From: Pomphorhynchus laevis
Lineage: Eukaryota; Acanthocephala; Palaeacanthocephala; Echinorhynchida; Pomphorhynchidae
Assembly (NCBI GenBank): GCA_012934845.2
Contig: WNNJ02000216.1
Span: 1 to 64,000, forward strand
Length of the DNA stretch: 64,000 bases
Direction: 5' to 3'
Below the pieces are notes generated by a model, which did not search any database, was not told the DNA's origin, and saw only the letters and a list, made by a program, of their open reading frames with translations. Each line of letters starts with the position of its first letter. The first letter of the stretch is position 1. Position numbers and translations under genes: made by a program. This document shows positions 1-12,600 of this stretch, in pieces.

Positions 1-422
1 GATATTGAATCACTAAATTTCAGTGATGATCCACAAATTCCAAACTTAAGACCTTTCCTTAAAATTTTTAACTGATTTTTAGAAATATTCTGTTTACTTA
101 GATTCACTACAGGCATGGGTTGGGGAGTCACAACATCGACGCTAGGCAAGGTGTTTCGTAGTTGATGAAGTGTGGTTGACAATAGAAACGTAATCTTACG
201 CATTAATCTGGATACCTTGTTCATGAACAGCTTGTAAAGAGTATTCCGAATAAATCGTTGGATCTGATTCCATTCCAAAGCATTAACAATTTGTTTTAGA
301 TCCTCCTCAAATTTTGAAACACGGAGCTTTTGATTTCGAATAATCCAATACTTGTGACTAATTTCACATTTGAGTAAATTGTGCACAGCATCTTTTATAA
401 TACGATAAGCTTTGTTAGTCAT
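1..422 (-). mobile_element. Penelope-like element, N-terminal part, runs off window edge
   Basis: An uninterrupted minus-strand reading frame of about 140 codons starts at ATG 422 and is still open at base 1. It is lysine-rich and helical, and near its C-terminal side it carries a block reading VVNLS...LKILRKGLKFG. That block resembles the conserved 'NLS...L...L.KGL.F' segment upstream of the reverse transcriptase in Penelope-like elements. The RT part would lie outside the window. A separate plus-strand Penelope-like RT piece begins about 120 bp to the right, so the two pieces are opposed. Family assignment rests on this motif alone. Confidence 0.55.
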
Positions 423-539
423 TCTTGAACACCCAGAAAATGATAATTTTGCAAAGTTGGGCTGCAGATTGTTTCGAGAGCAATGATCAAGAAAACGAAT
501 GTCCAAACAGCTAATCATAATTAATTGTAAACTGCGAAG

Positions 540-1300
540 AAATATTCAATTTTTTTTCTGGGAATGGCATTTAGATACAAAAATATACATATATATGTTA
601 TAATAACTATAACGCCTATCTAACAGAAATTAAACCATCAAAAAAATATAAATATATGGATAAAATTGAATTAATAGAAACCTTCGATATTTGGATAAAT
701 CAAAATTATTTAAAAGTAAAGAAACCTATAGAGAGAGTTTAAGCTCTATACAATAAACTCTAATCTTGTTAGACAAATAAAGGGCGTTCCAATGGGAAGT
801 AACAGTCGCCCAATTATAGCTGACTTATTTTTAAGCTTTATAGAACTTTGTTCATAACTGTTTAAAAAATAAATCTAAATTATATAAAGATATGAAATAT
901 ATGTTTCGATACATTGATGATATATGTGTATTTAATTCTAGCAATTTTTATTCAATAAGCGAACAAATTTATCCAGAAAGCCTTATTCTTAATAAAACCA
1001 ATATTAATGATAAAGTAAATATCTTGATATGAGCATTAATAGTAGGGACATCTACTACTTTTAAGCTTTATAGAATATCAATTTGACATAACTAAATATA
1101 TGTCAAAGATATGAAATATATATTTTGTTAATAATTAAGATATATTAAAGATATGAAATATATATTTTGTTAATAATTTTTATTCAATAAAGGGAAAATT
1201 TTATCTAAGTAGCCTTATTCGTGATAAAACCAATACTGATGATAAAGAAGGTGTATGTTAATTGATGTTAAATTAACATCAATTAAAACTATTATTAATT
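540..1300 (+). mobile_element. Degenerate Penelope-like RT fragments (two overlapping 3' pieces)
   Basis: Plus-strand RT fragment with recognisable blocks: a VRQIKGVPMGSNS-type motif near 770-810, a MKYMFRYIDDICVFN-type catalytic block (YIDD) near 890-940, then FYSISEQIYPESLILNKTN near 945-1000. A second copy of the last part follows at about 1155-1250. The same protein blocks occur at 42092-43320, so this is a dispersed family. Many changes interrupt the frame and no intact protein is encoded. The GVPMG and YIDD spacing is Penelope-like rather than LINE- or Gypsy-like. Confidence 0.7.
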
Positions 1301-1310
1301 TATATCGCAA

Positions 1311-1376
1311 AAGGTGGTTACCTCAAAGCGGTTACCTTGAGGCAACCGCCTTAAGGTATAGAGGCAACCGCCTCTA
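1311..1376. repeat. Cluster of small interlocking inverted repeats
   Basis: A short GC-richer patch in AT-rich DNA contains repeated GGTTACC and GGCAACCGCC words. These can form several 6-bp stems, for example AGAGGC/GCCTCT and GCGGTT/AACCGC. It directly follows the 3' end of the Penelope-like fragment and may be part of its terminal structure. Function unknown. Confidence 0.4.
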
Positions 1377-1561
1377 TGAAATTCTTACACCTAGTCTACG
1401 TATAAGATCACTACCGCCAAGGCCTTATTACGGCGACAAGCGTTAATTTCCTACTCTAAAGCCTTAGCAATAAAAGAACGGCAAAATATTGTCAAGATGA
1501 TGCAGAGTATTAACTTTCCCTGTATGGTTATGAATAGAGCGATTCGCCTATCTTTTGTCGT

Positions 1562-2141
1562 GATCCTCAACAACAAAAGCAGCAATACAATCAAAAAGGA
1601 CATGTAACATCAAATATTTGCACGAACGTCTTTGTAAACGACAAAGCGTGCCATTTTCTAAGAAATCATATTAAGCGCTCAAATAGAAAAAATGTTCACA
1701 TCTATCATAAAAAAGCCGCAACTTTGAGTAACATATTAAAATTAAAGCCTGCAGCATCACCAATGGACAGGTATACAGAATTCGATGAAACAACTGTGAA
1801 TGACCTTACATCGATTAAACAAATAAGACAATTAATAAACGCATTTATCAACACCGTTATGCCCTCGAACGAGGTGAATCGTCGTCAGCAATTACAAATT
1901 ATCTTCTTCATACAGGTCAACTTATCGGATTTGATCAATTCATACGTATCGAAGTTAAACAACCTGTGCAGACATTTGGTCAAATAATCCATTTACATAG
2001 TGACGCTGAACCAAGTAATGGATACAACAGCAATTGGAATTTTAAATTACCGGTTACCAATGATATGAGAATCACGTAACATAATTTTGAAATGTTGAAA
2101 CTTGAAAACGATTCAAAGGATCGAAAGCTTGTAATAAAATA
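1562..2141 (+). pseudogene. Unrecognised protein-coding relic
   Basis: A plus-strand region with clear coding character (glutamine/asparagine-rich start, then a mixed globular composition). It includes blocks such as HFLRNHIKRSNRKNVHIYHK and, in a second frame, LLHTGQLIGFDQFIRIEV and FKLPVTNDMRIT. It reads like one ancestral protein spread over two frames, so it is broken. I do not recognise the family. It could be a captured host-gene relic or part of an undescribed element. No poly(A) tract or target duplication is evident. Confidence 0.4.
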
Positions 2142-2227
2142 ACAAAATATCATTGAGTCTATAATTATTATAGAAATATGCAAAATAATCCACCAGACTC
2201 AAATGAAATTCTAATAAATATATTTAT

Positions 2228-2492
2228 ATAGAATGATCGAAAATGTCGATCATTCTATCCTACTCATTCAGCTTCGCCACGACTATGGTGTATCCGTTCC
2301 TACTGTAGCCTGGTTCATATCTTATCTCTACAAACGCTCTTTTTGTGTTCACTCAAACTTCTCTTCATTTATATCTTTCTTTTCGCATAGTGCTCCACAA
2401 AGCTCTGTTTCATGTCCTCTTCTTTTCTCCCTTCTCGGCGACTTTTTCCTCCGATGTCTTGCCACATTATATTCCTCCATTATCTTACATTA
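2228..2492 (+). mobile_element. 5'-truncated LINE RT scrap starting with a hairpin
   Basis: Translates to VDHSILL.QLRHDYG.S.PTVAWF..YL..RSF.V.SN...SAPQSSV..PLLFSLLGD. This is the RT palm region of the LINE family that is intact at 25061-27970 and 60107-61270. The copy is truncated at both ends and lacks the catalytic FADD/YADD block. Its first bases form a perfect 13-bp inverted repeat (2228-2240 with 2246-2258, 5-bp loop), so the left arm is a snap-back of the element's own first bases. Confidence 0.8.
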
Positions 2493-2499
2493 AATTTAG

Positions 2500-3148
2500 A
2501 TGAGTCGTAGATGAAATTGCTTAGAAAATATGAGTTCAATTTGAAGCAGAAATTATTGATTTTTTTTAAATAAAGACCATCATTAACATGGATAAAACCC
2601 ACCATTAGTTTTTTATTGGACTTACGAAGTTAATTTCCTTTATATTTTCAATTCACAAAGCCTACAATGAAAGTTCACTTTCATTTTATTTTCACTTCAT
2701 AAAATGTTTGCTTCAATTTAAGTCAATTGCCACATGCAGTAAACAATATTTTAAGGATGTATACGAAATAAGTTGAAACTTTGTGCGTATCCTTCAATAA
2801 TATTATGAAGACAGATTCCAATGCAAATTATGATTTTCTATTTTGAAAATATGTCATTAAGGCAGAAATCAGCAAATCAACTGTAAACATTATAAGAATA
2901 TAAAATTATCAAATTCGTGGTCACCCATATACTTTACAATAAATTATTCACGTATCAATTTATTAAAATACCGTCTTTTACGTCGAGTCACATTTTATTG
3001 TAATTGGTTTCCGGATAATATTGTGCAACTCGATGACCGCCACGTTATAACAAGGAATGTTGGAAATTGCTTCGTGCTTCAGATTAGCATAATTTCATTT
3101 GAATTAGTCAAGATTATTATTGAACGGGCAAAACCGTCTTTTGCTAAC
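2500..3148. other. AT-rich sequence with no recognisable gene
   Basis: Downstream flank of the gamma-subunit gene. No open reading frame with protein-like composition, no RNA gene and no repeat of a recognised family was seen. Confidence 0.5.
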
Positions 3149-3307
3149 GTCTTTTGTAACTTAATAAGTTACAAGACGTCTTTTTAATGGATATGAACAT
3201 ATCCATGCTATTAACACAATTGCAATAATAGTAACATTTACATTTATTCAAACGTGCCATCAGCCCATTTTCTCTTCACCTTAAAGATGCAATCTTTAAG
3301 GTGAAGA
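3149..3307. repeat. Three adjacent palindromes
   Basis: Three inverted repeats lie in 160 bp. The first is at about 3149-3183 (ACGTCTTTTGTAACTTA opposite TAAGTTACAAGACGT, one gap). The second is at 3187-3206 (ATGGATAT / ATATCCAT, 4-bp loop). The third is at 3275-3307 (CTTCACCTTAAAGAT / ATCTTTAAGGTGAAG, perfect, 3-bp loop). The third ends about 260 bp beyond the stop codon of the gamma-subunit gene. They could be MITE remnants or fold-back junction products. Confidence 0.6.
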
Positions 3308-3568
3308 TTGCGGTATTTATGGTATTTTATAGCAATTTGTGGTATTTTAAATAACTTTAAATTTAAATTTAATAAATCACCCATTAGATTGTAAATTGAA
3401 TTTTGCTAGATGCAAATTAAATTAAAATATAATGTAACTTAAATTTTAATGTTCTTTAATATAAATTTGATTTCCCACACTATTGAAAAACGAACTTTGT
3501 TAATAACCTAAATATCTCTCTATTAAAAATAAAGTTTGAAATTTTGGATCTTTTTGTTCACACTGCGG

Positions 3569-3687
3569 CTAACGCGCTTCCTTCTCTGATAACACGGATG
3601 CACCAGATATAATTTCGATCAACTCCCGAGTAATCACAAATTGTCTTGTTCGGTTGTAATGAAGACGTAATTTATCAATCAACTCGC
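3569..3687 (-). CDS. ATP5F1C: ATP synthase gamma, exon 6 (C-terminal helix and stop)
   Basis: Begins after a CAG acceptor (3688-3690) and completes the glycine codon split across the intron. Encodes [18 protein letters not shown] and [21 protein letters not shown], then TAG at 3571-3569. This is the highly conserved C-terminal coiled-coil arm that sits inside the alpha3beta3 ring. Confidence 0.93.
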
Positions 3688-6600
3688 CTGAAAAACAAAT
3701 GCATACATTTTACATGCTTTAAAGTGTAAATTAAAGTTTTAATTTTAAATATATTTTAGTTTGGATTATATATATCACTATTAAATACTAGACAATTAAA
3801 GACAAATAACATTATTTTTCTAAAATATCAATTTTGTTATTATTTATTTATTTTTTGATTTTTTATTTTTGAGATTTTGTATCATTATTTTTCTAAACTG
3901 TTGTGAAAAAATCTTTTGATTGAAGATTTTAATAGAAGTTAATGTTAATAGAAGTTAATGTTAATAGAAGTAAATGTTAATAGAAGTTAATGTTAATAGA
4001 AGTTAATGTTAATAGAAGTTAATGTTAATAGAAGTTAATGTTAATAGAAGTTAATTGTTATTAAGAGAAATATGAGCTAAAATTAAAAATAAAAATTAAA
4101 CCGGAAATCGATTCGATGTTGCATAGCAGTTCGAATTGCACAGTAGTTCCTTCTAATGGCCTCTTATCCTCATTTTTATACATCGTATGTTATTTATTAG
4201 TCGATTCATATTAATCTTGTATGTATATTAATCTTGTATGTTATTTATTGTAATTTGTGTATGTTATTTTATCTCAAACTTTTTTTAAGCTCAATAATAT
4301 TTTTTTTAAATGTGAAAACTGATTTATTGAGAAATTTACAATGATGATTGTTACTCTCAAATGGACCGTAATGTTTATAAATGTTTAAACAACAAGTTTT
4401 CTCAAGCTATTGTCGTCATCTGCCGACAGGGGTGCCGTCTTGTCGAGCGAGGACACCGGAGGCTCGCAGACACTGCACGAGCTAATGCAAATCCGATGCG
4501 CCTCTTTAGGTGACTTAGTACACTTGGGTAAGCGGATCTGTTACTCAGGGTTCGCTTGGCGGTGATATCTCTGAGTATACCCATGGCGTATTTTCCGATT
4601 CCGCCAGAAGTCGAGAATATGGCAGGAACAAAATATCCGTGTTCGACGATTGATATTCTCTCGGCATACTTTGACTGCTTACGGGATTCATTGTAAGTTG
4701 AAGTTAATCGCTCATAACAGTTGATTTTTATTTTAAATTTCAATTTTAAATTTTAACTTGATATACGTTAAATAAGTCTCATTCAAGTTAAATAAGTTAT
4801 TTAAGCCATAGATATTGATTTTTATTTTAAATTATTATTAAAATATTTCAAATTATTTTATTTTAATTATTTAAATTTGAATAGCATTATATTTAATTTA
4901 TAACTGAAATATGTATACTAAGTTAGCTTATTTGTTGAAATGCTTTAACGCAATGACAATAACATTTGCTCGTGTGCGTAATGCATCTGCGCTTAAACAT
5001 GCGGATGGTGTTCTGCAAGATTTCGATAAGAATAGCATGATGCTATGGATCTTGAGTAACAAATTGTAAACTTAAAAAATAATCAAAAAATTATATAAAA
5101 TATTATTTAAATTACAATTGATTGTAATTTTCTGAAAATGCCAACAGAGATTAGCGAAATATCGTATAAATAATATCGTTATTATTATTTATAACATAAT
5201 TAATATTAATATTATATATTAATATTACATATTAATATTATATATTAATAATATTATTATATTATTAATATCGTTATCTTATTCTGATTTAACGTCTGTT
5301 ATTTATTAGTTAATTCATAAAAATGACGTTTATTTTAAATTTCATTTTTTTAACTTGATTTAAATTATAGAAAATCTAAAAACAATTATTAATTTTATTA
5401 TTTAATTATTAAACTTTGATTTAGCATTATTATGTTTTGTTTATAATTATATAACAATACGTAGACTCAGTTATCTGATTTGATTTCTATAATTTCTATT
5501 ATGAATATATCATTATATTTATTTATAAATAATATAAAATACGTAGACTCAGAATTACTTATACTATAAAATAAAATTTAAACTATTAAGAGAAAAGTTT
5601 TATGGGTGGATAATAAATAATTTGTATAATCAAATGAATATCACACCAGATAATCAAATTTAATCAAATGAATTACGTCATTACCATGTATTTGGCCTTA
5701 CTGATATGCTGGTTCGAGGAATAATCAGGTCCTGATTACATAACATTTCCTCCTAATGACCTCTAATCCTTATTCTAATACAACGTCTGTTATTTAATAG
5801 GAACCCTACTAATCCGATTCAGTTATTATTTGATATTAATATAGTAGACAATTAACAGAGGTTAATCTGATTACAAAGCAGTTCCTCTTGATGACCTATA
5901 ACCTTATTCTAATACATGTTCTGTTATTCATTGTTCGAATTCATAAAAATTGACTTTTATTTTAAATTTCAATTTTTTATTTTGATTTAAATTATAAAAA
6001 TCTAAGATAAAAATTATTAATTAGTTATAATTATTTATTATTATTAAATTATTTATTATTGAATTATTTTATTTTTATTTATCATTATTCTTAATTTGTT
6101 AATAATTTAATATACGTAGACTCAGTTACCTGATCTGAATTGGATATTAGTTGGATATTATTTTATATGAAAACAATATGCAAACATTTTTCAAAAAAAA
6201 ACATTTTCAAATTTTATTTCACAAAGCATTTTTAAAATTATTTCATTATGTTTAAAGCTACTTGCAAAATTAAAAGCTTCAAATTAAGGCACGGAATACT
6301 CGGAATAAATTCCAGACCTTCGCACAGAACTAAGTGCGACGTTAGCGAAATCAGCATCTCTATGTATACGTGGTACCATAGCAAAGCCACTAACTGATTC
6401 GATCACCATACTTTTATAACTTTATTGAAATATGATTATAAATGGAATTTGCTAAATAAATTGTATTTATATAAGAACATTATTTGGCTATTTTATTTAA
6501 ATTGTGCAGTTTCATGCAGCATACATTTCTATCCACTTCAAAAAAATCGTATTAAAATTTTCAAGATAACGAAAATTTTATTTGATTTGTATTAAAAAAT

Positions 6601-9600
6601 TAAAACGGTACAAGTTTATAATTTACAAATTTAAGTTTACAAATTTACAATTTTGTAGATCCTGCTCCGAAAATAAAACTATAAAAACAATCAAATTGAT
6701 TGTTTATCGTGTAGTGTTATAAACGTATCCGAATATAAATTAAAAGTGTCTCGAATTTAATTAACAAATTTTAATTAACGTCTTAACTTTAAAATTACAA
6801 ATTTTTGATATTTTAAAACTATACAGAATATATGTTTTATGCATTGATTTGATTCATGTGTTTAATAGGAACACAATTACTCGTCTTTTCAATTGTTTAA
6901 ATACCCAATTTATGAAACAATTCATGTGTTACATTTTTTAATTTTTAATTATTTAATTATTTTTTAACCATCATTATGTTGATTTTAAGCCTTATAATTT
7001 ATAAGTCTTGAAAAGTGACGAGCTTTTAATCTTAAGAAAATGCAAATCGATGATTCGAAAATAATTTCGTATAATTACGATAATATGGTTGACTACATCA
7101 TGCATTTCATGATGTAGTCAACCATATGTAGTTTATGGACACTATGTTCATGGTTTAAATAAATAACTTCACTCTTTTCTAAAACTTTCAAACATTTGAA
7201 ATGCAAGTTTTTGATAAAGTTTGCGATAAATATTTAAATAATATTTATTATTAATATTAAAATTTATTTCAACAAAATCATAATAACGCATATTGATTAG
7301 ACTTGTTAAATGAATCAACTGTAAATTCATTTAGATAAAATTTTAATGAATTTATAATTCAAAATATGATAATTTGAATAATGTTGTTCTTAGTTAAAAT
7401 TATTATTGTATGATTTCATTTTCATGGATTAAACAAACATTTATGCAGATTTTTATAAAATTTAAAATATTGTTTGAATCGATAACTTAAAAAGATTTAT
7501 CGAACGAAAATTTTGAATAGACTTCAACTGTTTTGTTTGACTCGTTTTTCTTTGATTATATTTTTTTAATTTGCAAAATAATTTATCTCGAAGATAAATT
7601 AACTTTATCTTCGTGTTCATAATTTTATACTCTCTACGAGAAAAGTGCTCATTAATTTAATGCCTAAATGTTCACATTTAATTAAAAACAATAAATGAAC
7701 ACTCACCCGCATTCTTAGTTGCTCCTTCCATAGCATTCATTCGGGAGGCAAGCTCACATGTAAAATTTTCTTTAAATGTGTAGTAGATAATAGCGGCAAG
7801 ATTAAACTCCTGAAAACAACGAATCACCTCACTATCCGCCGAATCGTAATTTGTTAGTTTCTGCGATTTCTCCATTTCGTCGGCGGTAAATACAGGAACG
7901 TTTGTAATCTTATAAGCAACAATCGATCTTAAAAAGTTACAATTACTGCATAACATTTTAACAAATGAGCTCTTTACTTGAAATGATTGTATAATATTGA
8001 AACACTATCGAACTGATGGGCAATGTCATTGATGGCTAATGCGATCGCGGAACTTTCGGTAAATGATACCGACTTTCGCCCAATTCCTGAGCCAGTGAAA
8101 ATAAACTTTTTACTCAATTGTCTAAATACAACATAAATAGACGAGATATTCCTTGGTGAAGGCAAAACTTTAAAAATATGCTTCGGTCACATTTATTCAC
8201 AAGCACAAAAGGTTTTAAATTTAAAAATAAAATTGAAAAACATTAAGCCGATATAAGTATCATTTAAGAAATTGTATATCTCACAGTAACTATTTTTCAT
8301 TCAGTATTTGAAATATTTTAAAATAATCGACACAACATGAGGGACCTAATTTTTAAAAAATTTATAAATTCGTTTAAAAAATGGTTCTAATATAGCAGCT
8401 TAGTGAAATCAGGAAATTAATAGCTTTCCTGTCTAAATTACACGCGATAGAAACTTGATGAAACGATATATGAGTCTTCCTTCAAATTAAATTTATTGTA
8501 TTTATATTATTAATATAATTGATTTTTTTGTTTCACCAAAATAAATAAATTTAGCAATTTATTTTAATAAATTTTTTTATTAATGTTATTATTTTTATTT
8601 AAAAAAATTTTGGTTTCTAATAAACATACATTTGAGATATAATAACATACAATCTAAAGTAAATACAATAAAATAACATACATTCTATACAACACTGAAT
8701 AAACTACAATCAGCGGAATATACCTATGACATACAACCAGAGTCCTTTCAATAAGGATTCATATGCCTCGCGGAAAGCCTTCGACATATCCCCCTTGCTG
8801 TACGTGCAATGGACAAGCGGCGAAATGCATATCTGCCAATGCGTCAAGGCGGACACTCCTTGCCTCAACTGCAGGGCAGCAAATTGCTGCAACCGCCCGA
8901 GGATTGTCAAAGACTTTCTCTGTCAAAACAAGAATATCGATGATACCCATCGGCTGGGTAGTGACACTCATCAATTGGGTGATACACCTCCATCAAACAG
9001 CCAAAGCATGGTCAATCAGCTTAATCAAAATAAGCTTATCGATGTCATATACCGACCCGAGAATACAGTGAAAAATACTCCATCGACTGAAACGTTTCAA
9101 AAACCTGATGCAAAGGATAGACAAACTTTGCCATTAAACAATCAAAAACTGAACAATCACGAGGAATTGATTGGAACAATTTATGACACTGTAATCTCAT
9201 GGCGTCCGAACCTAATACATCTTCCGCGATGTAAAGCGAGTAAGCAATTCATTGATATTTTAAGCCAAAAAATTGAAGTGGTTGCAAAAAAGGAGCAAGG
9301 AGAACAGTATGCGTTGAAGGAATATATCGTCATATGTCATTTGATTCTACAAAGGATTGAAACAAAAAAAATTAAAGTAATTCGCAAAACACTACAAAGA
9401 AGACTGGAATCATGGCACTTGAAACAATACAACAATCTATTCGGTGAGGCGCAGATACTACAGCTCAAAGCTATACAAAATAAAAATTGGACGTCACAAA
9501 AGAAACAAGACAAATCCAAAACATTTTCAAAGCTCATGCAGGCAGGAAATACCAATGCAGCAATGAGAGTGCTCGAAAAAGAAAGGTGTGAAAACCCAGT

Positions 9601-12600
9601 ATTCAAACAAGATGAAGAGATTAACGGACGGACAGTTTTAGAACATCTAATGGATCTTCACCCGGAAGCAAGAAATGTACCGAGAGACGCAGTTTTAACA
9701 ACACCATTTAAAAATTGTAACCGTCATCACCCGTCGATTTTTGAAAATATTGATCAAAATACAGTCCTACAAGCTGCTAAGAGAGTTCATGGCGGTGCTG
9801 GTCCTTCGGGATTAACAGCTGAGAATTTTCGGAACATGGTATCATCATTTGGCCAATCTTCAGTCAGATTAGCAAGCGCAATAGCTGATTTTGCCATTCG
9901 AATCGCGAGTGAACCGATGAGCCCTACAAGTCTTGAGCCATATGTGGTTAGTCGAATAGTAGCGTTAAATAAAAATCCAGGCATCAGACCCATTGGAATT
10001 GGAAATGTTCTGCGGCGTATAATAGGCAAAATTATTCTACTGACAATCCAACCGGATTTACAAAAGGTAGCCTCAAACAAACAGCTATGTGCGGGACAGA
10101 GCGCTGGACTCAGTTACGCAGTTCATTCGATACAAGATGATTTTCAAAACAATAAAAACTATGCAGTATTATCAATTGATGCAAAAAATGCTTTTAATCT
10201 GTCGAATAGGCATCTAATGCTTGCCAATATTGGAAATATATGTCCAGCTTTGGAGAAAATTCTTCACAACACGTATTCGTTTGATACCATTCGAGTAGGC
10301 GAAGGAGGAAAGCTAAGATCGCGAAATGGTTATACTCAAGGAGACCCACTTGCCATGGCCGCATTTGCGGTCTCATCACTTCCGCTTATCGCCCGTATTG
10401 AGGATCAAGTACCAGGTATCAGACAATATTGGTACGCCGATGACTCGACTTTTGTTGGTACTTTAAGTGACATCCAGACTGTTTGGAAATTGCTACACAA
10501 AGTAGGTCCTGACTATGGATATATTGTCAACCCGCGAAAGTCCAAACTATTAATCTACACTGATTTGAATTCACAGGCAAACTCAATTTTTGCAGGTGAA
10601 AACATGTCGATTAATAACGATGGGATAGTCATACTTGGCTCGCCAATCGGAACAAAGAAATTTGTAGAGAATTTCTGTGCACAAAAAATAAGCGAATGGG
10701 CACAACTGGTCGATTCTATGGCATCCTTAGCCGAGGTTGATGCACAATCTGTTAAGGCAGCATACTGTATAAGCGCACAAATGAAATGGATTCATTTATT
10801 TCGCAATGTTCAGTGTGAATGCAAATGGCTAGAGCCTCTTGGAACAACAATAAAAACAAAATTGCTCAGCGCTTTGTTTGATAGAGATCTGGAGAATATC
10901 ATAAAGGACGTGTGTTCGCTGCCAGCAAGAAAAGGTGGTCTAGGCATCTTAGATCCAATCCAAGAGGCTAAACATCAATATATGTCTTCAAGACTACTGT
11001 CAAGTAGTCTCAACGATTTTAAGACGATGCAAAACTTGAGATCATTAATGGTGGACAAAGTAAGGGAAATACGAGATATTCGAGACAAATCTTACGATGA
11101 TATGCGCATAAACTTCGAAAGGGACATGTCTCAGGAATTACAGCGAGCAATTCAATTCGCTTCACAAAAAGGAGCTTCGAACTGGCTAACCTGCAGGCCA
11201 CTTGCGTCTCAAGGATTTCACATGTCAACATGCGAATTTCGAGATGCACTTTCAGTTCGTTACGGACTAACGCCGACAAATCTTCCGAAATTTTGTATTT
11301 GCAAAGAGATAAATACTACGACGCATGCATTATCATGCAAGAGAGGACCAATGAACTTTATTCGACACGATGAACTACGCGATTGTCTAACGAATGTGTT
11401 GAAGGAAGTTTGCGTCAATGTTCACACTGAACCAATTCTCACACCGGTAAATAACAACACTAGCTTTCAAAGAATTACAACGACCAGAGAACGGGAAGCA
11501 CGCTTAGACATTGTTTGCAACAGTTTATTCGGGGGACGGCTCAAGAGGACATTCTTTGATGTCTGTGTCTTTAACAATCATGCTCCTGCCTACCTTCATA
11601 AATCAACAGAGCAAACGTTTCGGTTTCACGAGGAGAGAAAGCGGGCAAAATACGATGAAAGACTCATAGAAATAGAAAATGGAGGGTTTTGTCCAATCAT
11701 ATGGGCTACATCAGGAGCAACAGGACCCGTGGCAAATACGTGTATACGAAAAATCGCGAAGAAACTAGGACAAAAACGTGGCACGGACTATCCATCATCA
11801 AAGAGTTGGTTACGAACAAAATTCAGTGTCATTTCCGGGAAAATGGCTTCTGCATGTCTGCGTACATCACGACAGACCGAGAATGCATAACATTACGAAA
11901 ACCTTTCTGTATCGAGACTATTGATTATTTGTTTTTTTTTCTTGTGATGTAATCTTTGTGAAAAAAAATAATAATAAAAAAAAATAAAAGGATAATAATA
12001 TGATAAAAATTATTATTAATAATATCGTAAGTTCTACAACATATACAATTAAGGTTACCGCTAATGGACCTTTCGATTCAAAATTTAAAATTTAAAATTT
12101 TTAATAACGGTCAATCGAAATCATTGCAAAACAATCCTTTCTGGATTGTTTCCGGTGCGATTTTCTGTCATTTGATATTGTGTTCCCATTCTTGTGGATC
12201 TCACGCACATCGATACACATTTTGCTAGTGTAAGTGATATATGTGTTCGCAAGGCTCTTATGCAATCACTGTAAGGCAGTGTTCTTCGCTCAGCAACTTT
12301 TGTGGACATCCAGCGCATTACCTTATCAGCTTCTGGTGCCATTACACCGGTAGCGGAGAAGACCATAGGAAAGAAAGCGGATCGTTCGATTTCGTTAATT
12401 CGTTCAGCGTACTTTGCAATTTTCCGTTGTTCGTGGTAGACATTGCATTCTCGGGGTGTTCTGTTGGAATATGAAGGTGCAAGTGGGTTGTATATACAAA
12501 TGTCCAAAAAGGACCGCACCATTTTCCCGCCTAATAAACCCCGGCAAACAATATCTGATCTTGCCTGGATGTCAGTACATGTCGTTGATCTCTCAAATAC

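Larger units (their letters stand above)
3688..7706 (-). other. Intron 5 of the gamma gene (4.0 kb, repeat-filled)
   Basis: Donor GTGAGT at 7706, acceptor CAG ending at 3688. It contains the 16-bp tandem array, a truncated RLE LINE on the same strand as the gene, several copies of the 340-bp repeat and a perfect 20-bp-arm palindrome. Confidence 0.85.
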
